Source: Gordonia otitidis NBRC 100426
Lineage (GTDB): Bacteria > Actinomycetota > Actinomycetes > Mycobacteriales > Mycobacteriaceae
DNA: 64,000 nucleotides
Reading direction: 5' to 3'
NCBI RefSeq assembly: GCF_000248075.1
Contig: NZ_BAFB01000005.1
Location: forward strand, 1 to 64,000
Shown here: positions 36,066-45,399 of the stretch, in pieces
Layout: every line of letters begins with the position of its first letter
Numbering within the stretch: the stretch's first letter is position 1
Translations under genes and position numbers: made by a program
Notes under the pieces: generated by a model
The model's input: the letters and a program-made list of their open reading frames with translations, nothing else
Database searches by the model: none
What the model was told of the DNA's origin: nothing

Positions 36066-37640
36066 ATGACGTCCACAGCCCCGGCGAGCTTCAACGCAGC
36101 CGACTATCTCGTACACGCCCGCGTGGCCGAAGGCCTCGGTGACAAGACCGCGCTGATCGGCACCCGCTCGGTGACGTACGCAGAACTCTCCGATGAGGTC
36201 TCCAGGGTTGCCGCGGGTCTGCGACACCTCGGCCTGCACTCCGACGACCGCGTTCTGCTGGTGATGAGCGACGACGTCGAGATGGCCGTCACCATCCTGG
36301 CGGCCTTCCATGCCGGACTCGTCGCCGTGCCGGTCTCGACGATGCTGAACGCAGAAGAACTCTGCAAGCTCGTCGTCGACTCGGGTGCGAGGGCGGTGAT
36401 CGCGAGCGCCGAATTCGTCGACACCGCGACGCAAGCCGTCGCCGGTGCCGCCGAGGTCGACCACTTCGTCGTCACCGGTGCGCCCCCGCCGTCACCGCAC
36501 TCGGACGTGACCACTCATTCCTGGGATGACCTGGCGCGCAGCCCGATCGGCGTCGCCGCGACCAACCCGGACTCGTGGGCGTTGTGGTTGTACACCTCCG
36601 GCACGACCGGCACGCCCAAGGCGGCGATGCACCGCCACGAGAACATCAAGTGGGTGTACGAGACCTACGGTCGGCAGACACTCGGGATCCGGGCCGACGA
36701 CACCTGTTTCTCGGTGGCCAAGCTGTTCTTCGCCTACGGGATAGGGAACAGTCTGTTCTTCCCTCTCGCCGCGGGCGCGACGTCGCTGCTGATGCCGCTG
36801 CGACCGACCGTCGAATCCGTAGCCGATCGATTGGCGCAGGGGAAGCCCACACTGTTCTTCGGCGTGCCGACGTTTTATGCGACGCTGCTGAACTCGACAC
36901 TTCCCGACGATGCATTCGCCTCGGTGCGGTGGGGAGTCTCAGCTGGTGAGGCATTGCCGCCGACCCTGATGGCGAAGTTCCACGATCGTTTCGGCATCGA
37001 CATCCTCGACGGCATCGGTTCGACCGAAGCGTTGCACATCTTCCTGTCGAACAGCCCGACTGACATCAAGCCGGGAACAACCGGAAAGCCGGTTCCCGGT
37101 TACGAATTGGAGATACGTGACGGCGACGGGGCCCTCGTCCCGATCGGAACCCCGGGCCGGCTCTACGTGCGCGGGGAGTCCATCGCACTCGGTTACTGGC
37201 ACCGCACCGAGGCGACGCGCAGCGTGTTCGAGGGCTCGTGGCTGTCGACGGGTGACACTTACCTGCAGGACGACGAGGGCTACTTCCAGTGTCTCGGTAG
37301 GTCGAACGATCTGCTGAAGGCGGGCGGTATCTGGGTGTCGCCCTCGGAGGTCGAATCACGACTCCTGGCCCACCCGGCCGTCGCGGAAGCCGCGGTCGTC
37401 GGTCTGCCGGACGAGGCAGGACTGGACAAGCCGATCGCGGCGGTCGTCCTGACCGACGATGCGCCGTCGACGTTGACAGCGGCTGAGCTGATCGATTGGT
37501 GCAGAGAAGGTCTGGCGTCGTTCAAGCGTCCGCGCGACGTCGTCTTCGTCGAGGATCTACCCAAGACGGCGACCGGGAAGCTGCAGCGGTTCCGGGTCCG
37601 CCAGCAGATGCTGCCGACCGCGACGACGACGGGGGTGTGA
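36066..37640 (+). CDS. Benzoate-CoA ligase (BclA-type)
   Basis: 524 residues from ATG 36066, 4 bp after boxC. It carries the AMP-binding YTSGTTGTPKAAMHRHENI, the GIGSTEALHIFLSN adenine-side loop, LSTGDTYLQDDEGY, and PKTATGKLQRF with the catalytic Lys. The FFGVPTFYATLL and GIGSTEALHIF segments resemble benzoate and aryl-acid ligases. It activates benzoate to benzoyl-CoA with ATP. A longer in-frame start at 36033 overlaps boxC and is not used. Confidence 0.88.
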   Translation: MTSTAPASFNAADYLVHARVAEGLGDKTALIGTRSVTYAELSDEVSRVAAGLRHLGLHSDDRVLLVMSDDVEMAVTILAAFHAGLVAVPVSTMLNAEELCKLVVDSGARAVIASAEFVDTATQAVAGAAEVDHFVVTGAPPPSPHSDVTTHSWDDLARSPIGVAATNPDSWALWLYTSGTTGTPKAAMHRHENIKWVYETYGRQTLGIRADDTCFSVAKLFFAYGIGNSLFFPLAAGATSLLMPLRPTVESVADRLAQGKPTLFFGVPTFYATLLNSTLPDDAFASVRWGVSAGEALPPTLMAKFHDRFGIDILDGIGSTEALHIFLSNSPTDIKPGTTGKPVPGYELEIRDGDGALVPIGTPGRLYVRGESIALGYWHRTEATRSVFEGSWLSTGDTYLQDDEGYFQCLGRSNDLLKAGGIWVSPSEVESRLLAHPAVAEAAVVGLPDEAGLDKPIAAVVLTDDAPSTLTAAELIDWCREGLASFKRPRDVVFVEDLPKTATGKLQRFRVRQQMLPTATTTGV

Positions 37641-37645
37641 CAGGA

Positions 37646-38659
37646 ATGATTTCTGCGAACCCGCGCACTCGCGTGGATCTCGTGATCGTCGGAGCCGGAC
37701 CCGTGGGTCTCTACGGCGCCTACTACGCAGGCGCGCGGGGACTGAGCACCATCGTCGTGGACTCGCTCTCCCAGATCGGGGGACAGATCACCGCCATGTA
37801 CCCGGAGAAGCTCATCTTCGACGTCGCCGGTTTCCCTGCGATCAAGGGCCGCGACCTCGTTGCCGGTCTCCAGGCGCAGGCAGCCGGACATGACGTGGAG
37901 TATCTACTCGGTCGGGAGGTGCAGGGCTGCGTGACCCACGCCGACGGTCGGCACACGATCACCACCTCGGTGGGGGAGGAGATCGACTGTGGCGCTGTCG
38001 TCGTGACCGGTGGCATCGGCACCTTCACACCGCGCAAACTGCCTGCGGGAGAAGATTTTCTCGGCCGAGGTCTGGAGTACTTCGTGCCCGACGCCGAGCC
38101 GTACCGCGGTGCCGACGTCGTCATCGTGGGCGGTGGCGACTCCGCGCTCGACTGGGCATCGATGCTCGAACCGATCGCGGGTTCGGTCACCCTCGTGCAC
38201 CGGCGCAGCGCATTTCGCGCGCATCAGGCAACGGTCGATCAGGTGATGGCGTCGAGCGTCGAGATCGTCACCGACGCGGAGGTCACCGCACTGACCGGCG
38301 ACACCGAGTTGCGTGCCGCGCACATCACCCACAAGGCCGATGGCGCCGGACGCGAGGTCCGCTGTCAGCGCGTAGTCGCAGCCCTGGGTTTCCTGGCGAA
38401 TCTCGGTCCGCTACGTGACTGGGAACTCGAACTGCACGACAACCGCCACATCGTCGTCGACTCGGCGATGCGTACAGCACGCCCGGGCATCTACGCGGCA
38501 GGCGACATCACCGACTACCCGGGAAAGGTCCGGCTGATCTCCGTGGGATTCGGCGAAGTCGCCACCGCGGTCAACAACGCAGCGGTTCATCTCGACCCCG
38601 ATGCGCAACTGTTCCCAGGACATTCGACCGACGCCCAGCCCGCGCCGGTCACCGCTTGA
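37646..38659 (+). CDS. Ferredoxin-NADP+ reductase, thioredoxin-reductase-like type
   Basis: 337 residues from ATG 37646. The FAD site VIVGAGPVGLYGAYYAGARG, SQIGGQITAMYPEKLIFDVA (typical of type-2 FNR), the NADPH loop VVIVGGGDSALDWASM and the late IYAAGDITDYPGKVR are all present. There is no CxxC redox pair, so it is an FNR and not a thioredoxin reductase. In the box operon it likely passes NADPH electrons to the seven-iron ferredoxin at 38669 and then to BoxB, replacing the fused BoxA. Confidence 0.85.
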   Translation: MISANPRTRVDLVIVGAGPVGLYGAYYAGARGLSTIVVDSLSQIGGQITAMYPEKLIFDVAGFPAIKGRDLVAGLQAQAAGHDVEYLLGREVQGCVTHADGRHTITTSVGEEIDCGAVVVTGGIGTFTPRKLPAGEDFLGRGLEYFVPDAEPYRGADVVIVGGGDSALDWASMLEPIAGSVTLVHRRSAFRAHQATVDQVMASSVEIVTDAEVTALTGDTELRAAHITHKADGAGREVRCQRVVAALGFLANLGPLRDWELELHDNRHIVVDSAMRTARPGIYAAGDITDYPGKVRLISVGFGEVATAVNNAAVHLDPDAQLFPGHSTDAQPAPVTA

Positions 38660-38668
38660 GGAGGCGTC

Positions 38669-38998
38669 ATGCCCTATGTGATCGCAAGTCCGTGCATCGA
38701 CGTGATGGACAAATCCTGCACCGAGGAATGTCCGGTCGACTGCATCTACGAGGGCGAGCGCAAGCTCTACATCAACCCGAAGGAGTGCATCGATTGCGGG
38801 GCCTGTGAGCCGGTGTGCCCGGTGGAGGCGATCAGTCAGGACCGTCGGGTCGCGCCGGAGGACGAGGAGTTCGTCGAGGACGGCCGACGGTTCTTCACCG
38901 AGCTGCTGCCCGGTCGGTCCGAGCCCGTGGGTGCGCCGGGCGGTTCTCACAAGACCGGACCGATCGGCGTCGACACCCCGATGGTGGCGGACAAATGA
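38669..38998 (+). CDS. Seven-iron ([3Fe-4S][4Fe-4S]) ferredoxin, FdxA-like
   Basis: 109 residues from ATG 38669, 9 bp after the reductase stop with GAGGAG between. Cysteines at 9, 17, 21, 25, 40, 43, 46 and 50 (SPCIDVM, CTEECPVDCIYEGE, ECIDCGACEPVCP) match the layout of mycobacterial FdxA. It can supply low-potential electrons. The last ~50 residues are a less ordered tail. Its place right after the reductase marks it as the link between reductase and BoxB. Confidence 0.87.
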   Translation: MPYVIASPCIDVMDKSCTEECPVDCIYEGERKLYINPKECIDCGACEPVCPVEAISQDRRVAPEDEEFVEDGRRFFTELLPGRSEPVGAPGGSHKTGPIGVDTPMVADK

Positions 38999-40017
38999 GC
39001 ATCACAACAGACCGCGCGGACAAGGGACTCGGCCGACCTGTCGAAGAACTCTCCGACGCCGAACTCGAGTTACAGGGCAAGCAGTCCCACGACACCCGCA
39101 ACTGGGTGTTCCTCCACGGCACCGCCGAACAGTTCGCGAACCACACCCGGCGGATGCTCGCGCTCGAACAGGAGTATCTGCGTCGTCATCCCAAACGGAC
39201 CTGGCAGGGACACGATCCGGTTCCACCCGACCGGGCGACCGGCGACCCGGTGACCGCGCTACTCGCAGCAGTCGACGCTGCCGGCGGCCGGGTGCACAAA
39301 CTCGAACTGCACCAGATCGCTCGCGAATGCCAGGTGCCGCGCGAGGTGCTCGCCTCGCTGTACGGCGAGCGCGGCTATCTCGACGCCGACCGGGCCGACC
39401 GAGTGCTCACACCCGCCGGTCGGGAGGTGGCGCGCGGCAATCGCGATGCGGGACAGGGCGGCTCCGGGCCGCACAGTGTCCCCGACCTCACCTGGGTCTA
39501 CGATCCGCAGCCACGATGGGACGCTGATCGCGAACGCATCGTCGGCTATGCGCCCGACGGCGTGTTCGATATCGCCCCGACGACGGGAGATACAGCACTC
39601 ACGGGACAGTGGTGGCGCGCCGAGGACGACAACGGCGTCGTCGGGTACGGGTGGATGGACAGCGCGTGGGGCGACGCCGAGATATTGCTCGCGGTGGAGC
39701 CACACCGGCAGGCCCATGGCATCGGTGGATTCATCCTCGACCATCTCGAGAGTGAGGCTGCGGCACGTGGAGTGAACTACGTGTACAACACCGTGCGCGG
39801 TGATCGTGGTCATCGGGCGAAGGTCAGTGCCTGGCTCATCGGTCGCGGTTACGTCGCCGACGAGGCGGGGGAGACCTTGCGAAAAAGGGTCGGTGGCCGG
39901 GTCATCCGAGATCCGGATCACCCGCTCTATGCTCCCGTCTTCGACGACGCCGTCGACCGGGGCCCCGGCGCGGAGGAAGAAGGCGGATACGTCGACCCGG
40001 AGTTTCAACGCTACTGA
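38995..40017 (+). CDS. DUF6158-like domain fused to a GNAT acetyltransferase domain
   Basis: 340 residues from ATG 38995, overlapping the ferredoxin stop by 4 bp. Residues ~10-65 (LGRPVEELSDAELELQGKQS, NWVFLHGTAEQFANH) look like DUF6158, a short conserved actinobacterial domain that I recall from other oxygenase or reductase clusters. A winged-helix-like stretch (~90-135, LHQIARECQVPREVLASLYG) follows. The C-terminal part (about 190-300) has the GNAT layout with HGIGGFILDHLESEAAARGV, the acetyl-CoA loop. It is the last gene of the box operon. Its task is unknown: regulation, enzyme modification or handling of a toxic CoA epoxide are options. Confidence 0.65.
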   Translation: MSITTDRADKGLGRPVEELSDAELELQGKQSHDTRNWVFLHGTAEQFANHTRRMLALEQEYLRRHPKRTWQGHDPVPPDRATGDPVTALLAAVDAAGGRVHKLELHQIARECQVPREVLASLYGERGYLDADRADRVLTPAGREVARGNRDAGQGGSGPHSVPDLTWVYDPQPRWDADRERIVGYAPDGVFDIAPTTGDTALTGQWWRAEDDNGVVGYGWMDSAWGDAEILLAVEPHRQAHGIGGFILDHLESEAAARGVNYVYNTVRGDRGHRAKVSAWLIGRGYVADEAGETLRKRVGGRVIRDPDHPLYAPVFDDAVDRGPGAEEEGGYVDPEFQRY

Positions 40018-40056
40018 CGTTCCACCGCAGTCGAGCACCTGACTACCGTGGTTTGC

Positions 40057-40947
40057 ATGCGCGTGGCGACCTGGAACGTGAACTCTGTCAAGCAACGCAT
40101 CCCGAGACTGCTGCCGTGGCTCGACGAACGTTCACCCGACGTCGTCTGCCTGCAGGAGACCAAACTCTCCGACGACGTCTTCGACACGGTCCTCGGCCCC
40201 GAATTCGCCGAGCGCGGTTATGAATTCGCGCACGTCGGGCAGGGACAGTGGAACGGCGTGGCGATCCTGTCGAAGGTGGGACTCGACGACGTCGTCGACA
40301 ACTTCGACGGCGCGCCCGGCTTTCCCGACCCGACGACTGACCCGGAGGCGCGCGCCGTGTCCGCCGTCTGCGGTGGTGTGCGTATCTACTCGCTCTACGT
40401 ACCCAACGGGCGTGAGCCCGACTCCGATCACTACAACTACAAGCTCGCGTGGCTGGAGCGGTTGCGCGAGGTCGTCGCTGCGGGAACCGGCGTCGATGCC
40501 CCGTCGAACACCATGCTGTGCGGCGACATGAACATCGCGCCGGCCAACGCCGACGTCTACGACCCCGCCGCGTTCGCCGGACACACCCACGTGACCGTCG
40601 CCGAGCGGTCGGCGCTCGAGGACATCGAGGGACTCGGCCTGCACGACGTGGTCCGGGATCGATGGCCCGACGACCGCGTCTTCAGCTACTGGGACTATCG
40701 GGCGGGCATGTTCCACAAGGACCTCGGCATGCGGATCGATCTGATACTCGCCGGTGCCGACGTCGCCGGACGGGTGAAGGCCGCATGGGTCGATCGCGCG
40801 GCGCGCAAGGGGACCAAACCCAGCGATCACGCGCCGGTCGTCGTCGACCTCGACACAGCTCCCGACGGCGACATCGGACCGATGGTGCCTCCTCCGTCGA
40901 ACCCCGCGCGTCGTGGCGCGACAGCACGGCTGCCGCAGGCCAAGTAG
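40057..40947 (+). CDS. xthA: Exodeoxyribonuclease III (AP endonuclease)
   Basis: 296 residues from ATG 40057 (MRVATWNVNSVKQRIPRLLP). The metal and catalytic signs are VVCLQETKLSDD (Glu), LYVPNGREPDS, MLCGDMNIAPANADVYDP (Asp, Asn) and KPSDHAPVVVDL (Asp-His). It nicks DNA at abasic sites and trims 3' ends. It is a common housekeeping gene with no clear link to the box operon. A GTG at 40048 is a less likely start. Confidence 0.87.
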   Translation: MRVATWNVNSVKQRIPRLLPWLDERSPDVVCLQETKLSDDVFDTVLGPEFAERGYEFAHVGQGQWNGVAILSKVGLDDVVDNFDGAPGFPDPTTDPEARAVSAVCGGVRIYSLYVPNGREPDSDHYNYKLAWLERLREVVAAGTGVDAPSNTMLCGDMNIAPANADVYDPAAFAGHTHVTVAERSALEDIEGLGLHDVVRDRWPDDRVFSYWDYRAGMFHKDLGMRIDLILAGADVAGRVKAAWVDRAARKGTKPSDHAPVVVDLDTAPDGDIGPMVPPPSNPARRGATARLPQAK

Positions 40948-41096
40948 GGACCGGTAGTCCGTCGACGCCACCGTGCGATTCCGGTTGCCCAGAGGTGCGG
41001 AAACCGCACTCCTGGGCAACCGCAACGTGAGGGTCATCCCCGGGCGGGTGAGGGTTACACCGCATTGCTGCGGCCGGGACGTGACAGCATCAGGCC

Positions 41097-41756
41097 ATGA
41101 CCTCACAGGTCCCGCCCGCCCGAACCCCGCCCGTCCGAACCCCGCGCGCCGAATGGCGCGGAATCCTCACGCGACGTCGAGGCGGGCCGCTCGCACCGGA
41201 CCGTGCGGCATCTCGGCTGTCGGCGTACGTCTACGGGAACATCATGGTGCTCGCCGCCCTGGTGACGGCGTCGGCGCATGCGGTCGAGAACGGTGAGGCC
41301 GTCTGGTTGGTCCTCGGGACCGGGCTGACGACCTACATCGCGCACGTCTTCGCCGACCTCGTCGCCGGGAGCAGCATTCCCGAGGCGCACGGTCACAGTG
41401 GGTCGTCGGCGCAGGATGGCGGCGCGCACGACGAAGGACACCCCGGGAGTGAGCATCCGCCCGCGGACGACGGTGCGCGGGCCCATGTGCGCCACGAACT
41501 CCGTGATGCGACGCCCATCATCTCGTCGGCGATCCTTCCCGCGATCGCGTTGGCCCTCGGCTGGGCCGATGTGCTGCCAACGGCATGGGCGCACGGGCTG
41601 GCGGGGGCGGTCGTCGTGCTACGTATCGCGAGCGTGCCGATCGTCGTCGAGCGTGTACGCGGAAACCGGGTGAGCATGAGAGTGATCGTGGCGGGCGTTG
41701 CCACCGCAGGGCTCGCCGCGGTGGTCGTGCTGCTCAAGGTTCTGCTCGCTCACTGA
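41097..41756 (+). CDS. Five-helix membrane protein, unknown function
   Basis: 219 residues. A cytoplasmic, Pro/Arg-rich N-terminus is followed by spans such as YGNIMVLAALVTASAHAV, LVLGTGLTTYIAHVFADL, IISSAILPAIALALGWADVL, HGLAGAVVVLRIASVPIV and VAGVATAGLAAVVVLLKVLL. A His/Asp/Glu-rich loop (residues ~97-135) sits in the middle, possibly metal-binding. No known family was recognised. It precedes the 488-bp leader of the ribosomal operon. Confidence 0.6.
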   Translation: MTSQVPPARTPPVRTPRAEWRGILTRRRGGPLAPDRAASRLSAYVYGNIMVLAALVTASAHAVENGEAVWLVLGTGLTTYIAHVFADLVAGSSIPEAHGHSGSSAQDGGAHDEGHPGSEHPPADDGARAHVRHELRDATPIISSAILPAIALALGWADVLPTAWAHGLAGAVVVLRIASVPIVVERVRGNRVSMRVIVAGVATAGLAAVVVLLKVLLAH

Positions 41757-41908
41757 TTCGGCGGTCACGCATGGCCACGCATCGAGATCAGGCCGTCGAC
41801 CAGGCACGACGTCGGGAACACGACGGCGCGCTCCGCCGTTGACAACCCGTACGCGACACCACGTGTTCACCCGGCGGTGAGCTGCGAGTAGGACAGTGGA
41901 TCCGTTTT

Positions 41909-41937
41909 TTGACCTGTGGAAATCGGGTCGGTAGAGT
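41909..41937 (+). promoter_or_regulatory. Promoter of the rpsL-rpsG-fusA-tuf operon
   Basis: TTGACC (41909-41914) and TAGAGT (41932-41937) are 17 bp apart, the consensus layout of a housekeeping (SigA) promoter. It lies 308 bp before the rpsL start. A second -35-like TTGACA (42087-42092) sits closer to rpsL but without a good -10. The region 41757-42244 holds no convincing gene; it is a long leader with a Shine-Dalgarno GAGGAAAG at its end. Confidence 0.8.
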
Positions 41938-42244
41938 GGATCGTCGGTGCCCGGCTGCCCGGGCGACGTCCGCATGCCCTCGCCGGGATACCGGTGGTGA
42001 TCGGATCGGGTTCATTCTCTCGCAGAGAACGTCCCGACACGTCCCAGGCGCGCCGGACCACACCAAGCGAGTCCGCTGTCGGGTGTTTGACACGCCCGAC
42101 CTCGGGGTAGCAATAACTGTACTGACCAGCACAGAAGTGCCGGTGGGGCGAGTTGTGGAAGCAACCAGAATCGGAACTTCGGCTCTGTGTGTTTGCCCGG
42201 AGCACAAACCACGACACGACGACAACGAGGAAAGAAACTCACCA

Positions 42245-42616
42245 GTGCCAACGATTAACCAACTGGTCCGCAAGGGCCGTCACGACAAGGCCGCCAAGAA
42301 GAAGACGGCAGCCCTCAAGGGGAGCCCGCAGCGTCGCGGCGTGTGCACCCGCGTCTACACCACCACCCCGAAGAAGCCGAACTCCGCGCTCCGTAAGGTC
42401 GCCCGTGTGCGCCTGACGAGCTCCGTCGAGGTCACCGCTTACATCCCGGGTGAGGGTCACAACCTGCAGGAGCACTCGATGGTGCTCGTCCGCGGCGGTC
42501 GCGTGAAGGACCTCCCCGGTGTTCGCTACCGAATCATCCGCGGCTCGCTCGACACCCAGGGTGTCAAGGACCGCAAGCAGGCTCGCAGCCGCTACGGCGC
42601 CAAGAAGGGAAGCTGA
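42245..42616 (+). CDS. rpsL: 30S ribosomal protein S12
   Basis: 123 residues from GTG 42245 (the frame is open upstream, but S12 begins [15 protein letters not shown]). The strongly kept [20 protein letters not shown] and [18 protein letters not shown] are present. The Lys43- and Lys88-type positions linked to streptomycin resistance keep their wild-type lysines (PKKPN; VKDLPG). S12 sits at the decoding centre. It is the first gene of the str operon and is followed by rpsG after 6 bp. Confidence 0.97.
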   Translation: MPTINQLVRKGRHDKAAKKKTAALKGSPQRRGVCTRVYTTTPKKPNSALRKVARVRLTSSVEVTAYIPGEGHNLQEHSMVLVRGGRVKDLPGVRYRIIRGSLDTQGVKDRKQARSRYGAKKGS

Positions 42617-42622
42617 TAAGCG

Positions 42623-43093
42623 ATGCCACGTAAAGGACCCGCACCCAAGCGTCCCCTCGTCAACGACCCGGTCTACGGCTCGACGCTGGTCACCCAGCTC
42701 GTGAACAAGATCCTGCTCGACGGCAAGAAGTCGACCGCCGAGCGCATCGTGTACCAGGCCCTCGAACAGGCGCGTGAGAACACCGGTACCGATCCGGTCA
42801 TCACGCTCAAGCGCGCGCTCGACAACGTGAAGCCGACCCTCGAGGTCAAGAGCCGTCGCGTCGGTGGCGCCACCTACCAGGTGCCCGTCGAGGTCAAGCC
42901 GAACCGCGCCAACACGCTCGCGCTGCGCTGGCTGGTGACCTTCAGCCGTCAGCGTCGTGAGAAGACCATGGTCGAACGTCTGGCCAACGAGCTGCTCGAT
43001 GCCTCCAACGGCCTCGGCGCGTCGGTCAAGCGTCGCGAGGACACCCACAAGATGGCTGAGGCCAACCGGGCGTTCGCGCACTACCGCTGGTGA
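42623..43093 (+). CDS. rpsG: 30S ribosomal protein S7
   Basis: 156 residues, [20 protein letters not shown]. The RNA-binding and P-site segments are kept: [28 protein letters not shown] and [20 protein letters not shown] at the end. S7 nucleates assembly of the 30S head. It lies 6 bp after rpsL and 89 bp before fusA, as in other Mycobacteriales. Confidence 0.97.
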   Translation: MPRKGPAPKRPLVNDPVYGSTLVTQLVNKILLDGKKSTAERIVYQALEQARENTGTDPVITLKRALDNVKPTLEVKSRRVGGATYQVPVEVKPNRANTLALRWLVTFSRQRREKTMVERLANELLDASNGLGASVKRREDTHKMAEANRAFAHYRW

Positions 43094-43182
43094 TTTCGTC
43101 CGGGTCGGTGGCTCCGTTTCGGACCACCGGCTCGGTCGGCACCCAACACAACCACCTCTTAGCGAAATTGCGAGGCGATTAA

Positions 43183-45288
43183 GTGGCACAGGAAGTGCTC
43201 AACGACCTGAATAAGGTTCGCAACATCGGCATCATGGCCCACATCGATGCCGGCAAGACCACCACGACCGAGCGAATCCTCTTCTACACCGGTGTGAACT
43301 ACAAGATCGGTGAAACCCACGACGGTGCCTCGACCACCGACTGGATGGAGCAGGAGAAAGAGCGGGGTATCACCATCACCTCCGCTGCCGTGACCTGCTT
43401 CTGGAACGGCAACCAGATCAACATCATCGACACCCCCGGGCACGTCGACTTCACCGTCGAGGTGGAGCGCAGCCTGCGTGTGCTCGACGGTGCCGTAGCC
43501 GTCTTCGACGGCAAGGAGGGTGTCGAGCCCCAGTCCGAGCAGGTCTGGCGTCAGGCCGAGAAGTACGACGTCCCGCGTATCTGCTTCGTCAACAAGATGG
43601 ACAAGCTGGGCGCCGACTTCTACTTCACCGTGCGCACCATCGAGGAGCGTCTCGGTGCCAAGCCGCTGGTTCTGCAGCTGCCGATCGGCGCCGAGGACAA
43701 CTTCGACGGTGTCGTCGACCTGATCGAGCAGAAGGCGATCACCTGGCGCGGCACGGTCGAGATCGGCGCGGAGCCGACCATCGAGGAGATCCCCGAGGAT
43801 CTCAAGGAGAAGGCGGCCGAGTACCGCGAGAAGCTGCTCGAGACCATCGCCGAGAGTGACGAGGAGCTGCTGGAGAAGTACTTCGGCGGCGAAGAGCTCA
43901 CCGTCGACGAGATCAAGGGCGCCATCCGCAAGCTCACCATCGCACGTGAGTACTACCCGGTGCTGTGCGGCTCGGCCTTCAAGAACAAGGGCGTGCAGCC
44001 GATGCTGGACGCGGTCATCGACTACCTGCCGTCGCCGCTTGACGTGCCGAGCGTCGAGGGCCACGCGGTCGGCAACGAGGAGGAGATCCTCTCCCGTAAG
44101 CCCAGCCGTGACGAGCCGTTCTCGGCTCTGGCGTTCAAGATCGCTGCCCACCCGTTCTTCGGCAAGCTGACGTTCGTGCGTGTGTACTCCGGCCACATCG
44201 CGGCGGGCACCCAGGTGCTCAACGCGACCAAGGGCAAGAAGGAGCGCATCGGCAAGCTGTTCCAGATGCACGCCAACAAGGAGAACCCGGTCGAGGAGGC
44301 AACCGCGGGCCACATCTACGCGATGATCGGCCTCAAGGACACCACCACCGGTGACACCCTGTGCGATCCGAGCGCACCGATTGTGCTCGAGTCGATGAGC
44401 TTCCCGGACCCGGTCATCAACGTCTCGATCGAGCCGAAGACCAAGTCCGACCAGGAGAAGCTCGGCACCGCGATCCAGAAGCTCGCCGAAGAGGACCCGA
44501 CGTTCTCCGTGCAGCTCGACGACGAGACCGGCCAGACCGTCATCGGCGGTATGGGCGAGCTCCATCTCGACATCCTCGTCGACCGCATGAAGCGCGAGTT
44601 CAAGGTCGAGGCCAACGTGGGCAAGCCACAGGTCGCCTACCGCGAGACCATCCGCAAGACGGTCGACAAGCACGAGTACACGCACAAGAAGCAGACCGGC
44701 GGTTCCGGCCAGTTCGCGAAGGTCATCATCAAGCTCGAGCCCCTCACGGATGCCGAGGACGGTGCGACCTACGAGTTCGAGAACGCCGTCACCGGTGGTC
44801 GCGTCCCGCGCGAGTACATCCCGTCGGTGGATGCCGGTGCGCAGGACGCCATGCAGTACGGTGTGCTCGCCGGTTATCCGCTGGTCAACCTGAAGGTCAC
44901 GCTGCTCGACGGTCAGTACCACGACGTCGACTCGTCGGAAATGGCCTTCAAGATCGCCGGTTCGCAGGCTCTCAAAGAGGCAGCGAAGATGGCGAGCCCG
45001 GTCATCCTGGAGCCGATCATGGCCGTCGAGGTCACGACTCCGGAGGATTACATGGGTGACGTGATCGGCGACCTGAACTCCCGCCGTGGCCAGATCCAGG
45101 CCATGGAGGAGCGCAGTGGTGCCCGTGTCGTCAAGGCACAGGTCCCGCTGTCGGAGATGTTCGGCTACATCGGCGACCTCCGGTCGCGGACCCAGGGCCG
45201 GGCTAACTACTCCATGGTGTTCGACTCGTACGCCGAGGTTCCGGCGAACGTGTCGAAGGAGATCATCGCCAAGGCCACCGGCGAGTAA
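43183..45288 (+). CDS. fusA: Translation elongation factor G
   Basis: 701 residues from GTG 43183. The GTPase signs are [15 protein letters not shown] (P-loop), [12 protein letters not shown] (switch II) and [10 protein letters not shown]. The long fold continues to the end with [19 protein letters not shown] and [20 protein letters not shown] moves the ribosome along the mRNA using GTP. Codon use is strongly biased (frequent GAG, AAG, CTC), as expected of a highly expressed gene. Confidence 0.97.
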   Translation: MAQEVLNDLNKVRNIGIMAHIDAGKTTTTERILFYTGVNYKIGETHDGASTTDWMEQEKERGITITSAAVTCFWNGNQINIIDTPGHVDFTVEVERSLRVLDGAVAVFDGKEGVEPQSEQVWRQAEKYDVPRICFVNKMDKLGADFYFTVRTIEERLGAKPLVLQLPIGAEDNFDGVVDLIEQKAITWRGTVEIGAEPTIEEIPEDLKEKAAEYREKLLETIAESDEELLEKYFGGEELTVDEIKGAIRKLTIAREYYPVLCGSAFKNKGVQPMLDAVIDYLPSPLDVPSVEGHAVGNEEEILSRKPSRDEPFSALAFKIAAHPFFGKLTFVRVYSGHIAAGTQVLNATKGKKERIGKLFQMHANKENPVEEATAGHIYAMIGLKDTTTGDTLCDPSAPIVLESMSFPDPVINVSIEPKTKSDQEKLGTAIQKLAEEDPTFSVQLDDETGQTVIGGMGELHLDILVDRMKREFKVEANVGKPQVAYRETIRKTVDKHEYTHKKQTGGSGQFAKVIIKLEPLTDAEDGATYEFENAVTGGRVPREYIPSVDAGAQDAMQYGVLAGYPLVNLKVTLLDGQYHDVDSSEMAFKIAGSQALKEAAKMASPVILEPIMAVEVTTPEDYMGDVIGDLNSRRGQIQAMEERSGARVVKAQVPLSEMFGYIGDLRSRTQGRANYSMVFDSYAEVPANVSKEIIAKATGE

Positions 45289-45399
45289 TTCGCCGGCCGG
45301 TCCACGGCTTTGACCGCGCGCCAACGGCGCGGACAACGTAAGAGAAAACCCCTGCTGGGATCCGCCCAGTAGAGCAACACAGTCCAGGAGGACATACAA

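Noticed and set aside
36575-36949. Second-frame open reading frame inside the benzoate-CoA ligase gene
   Set aside because: It is a shadow with Arg-rich, domain-free sequence.
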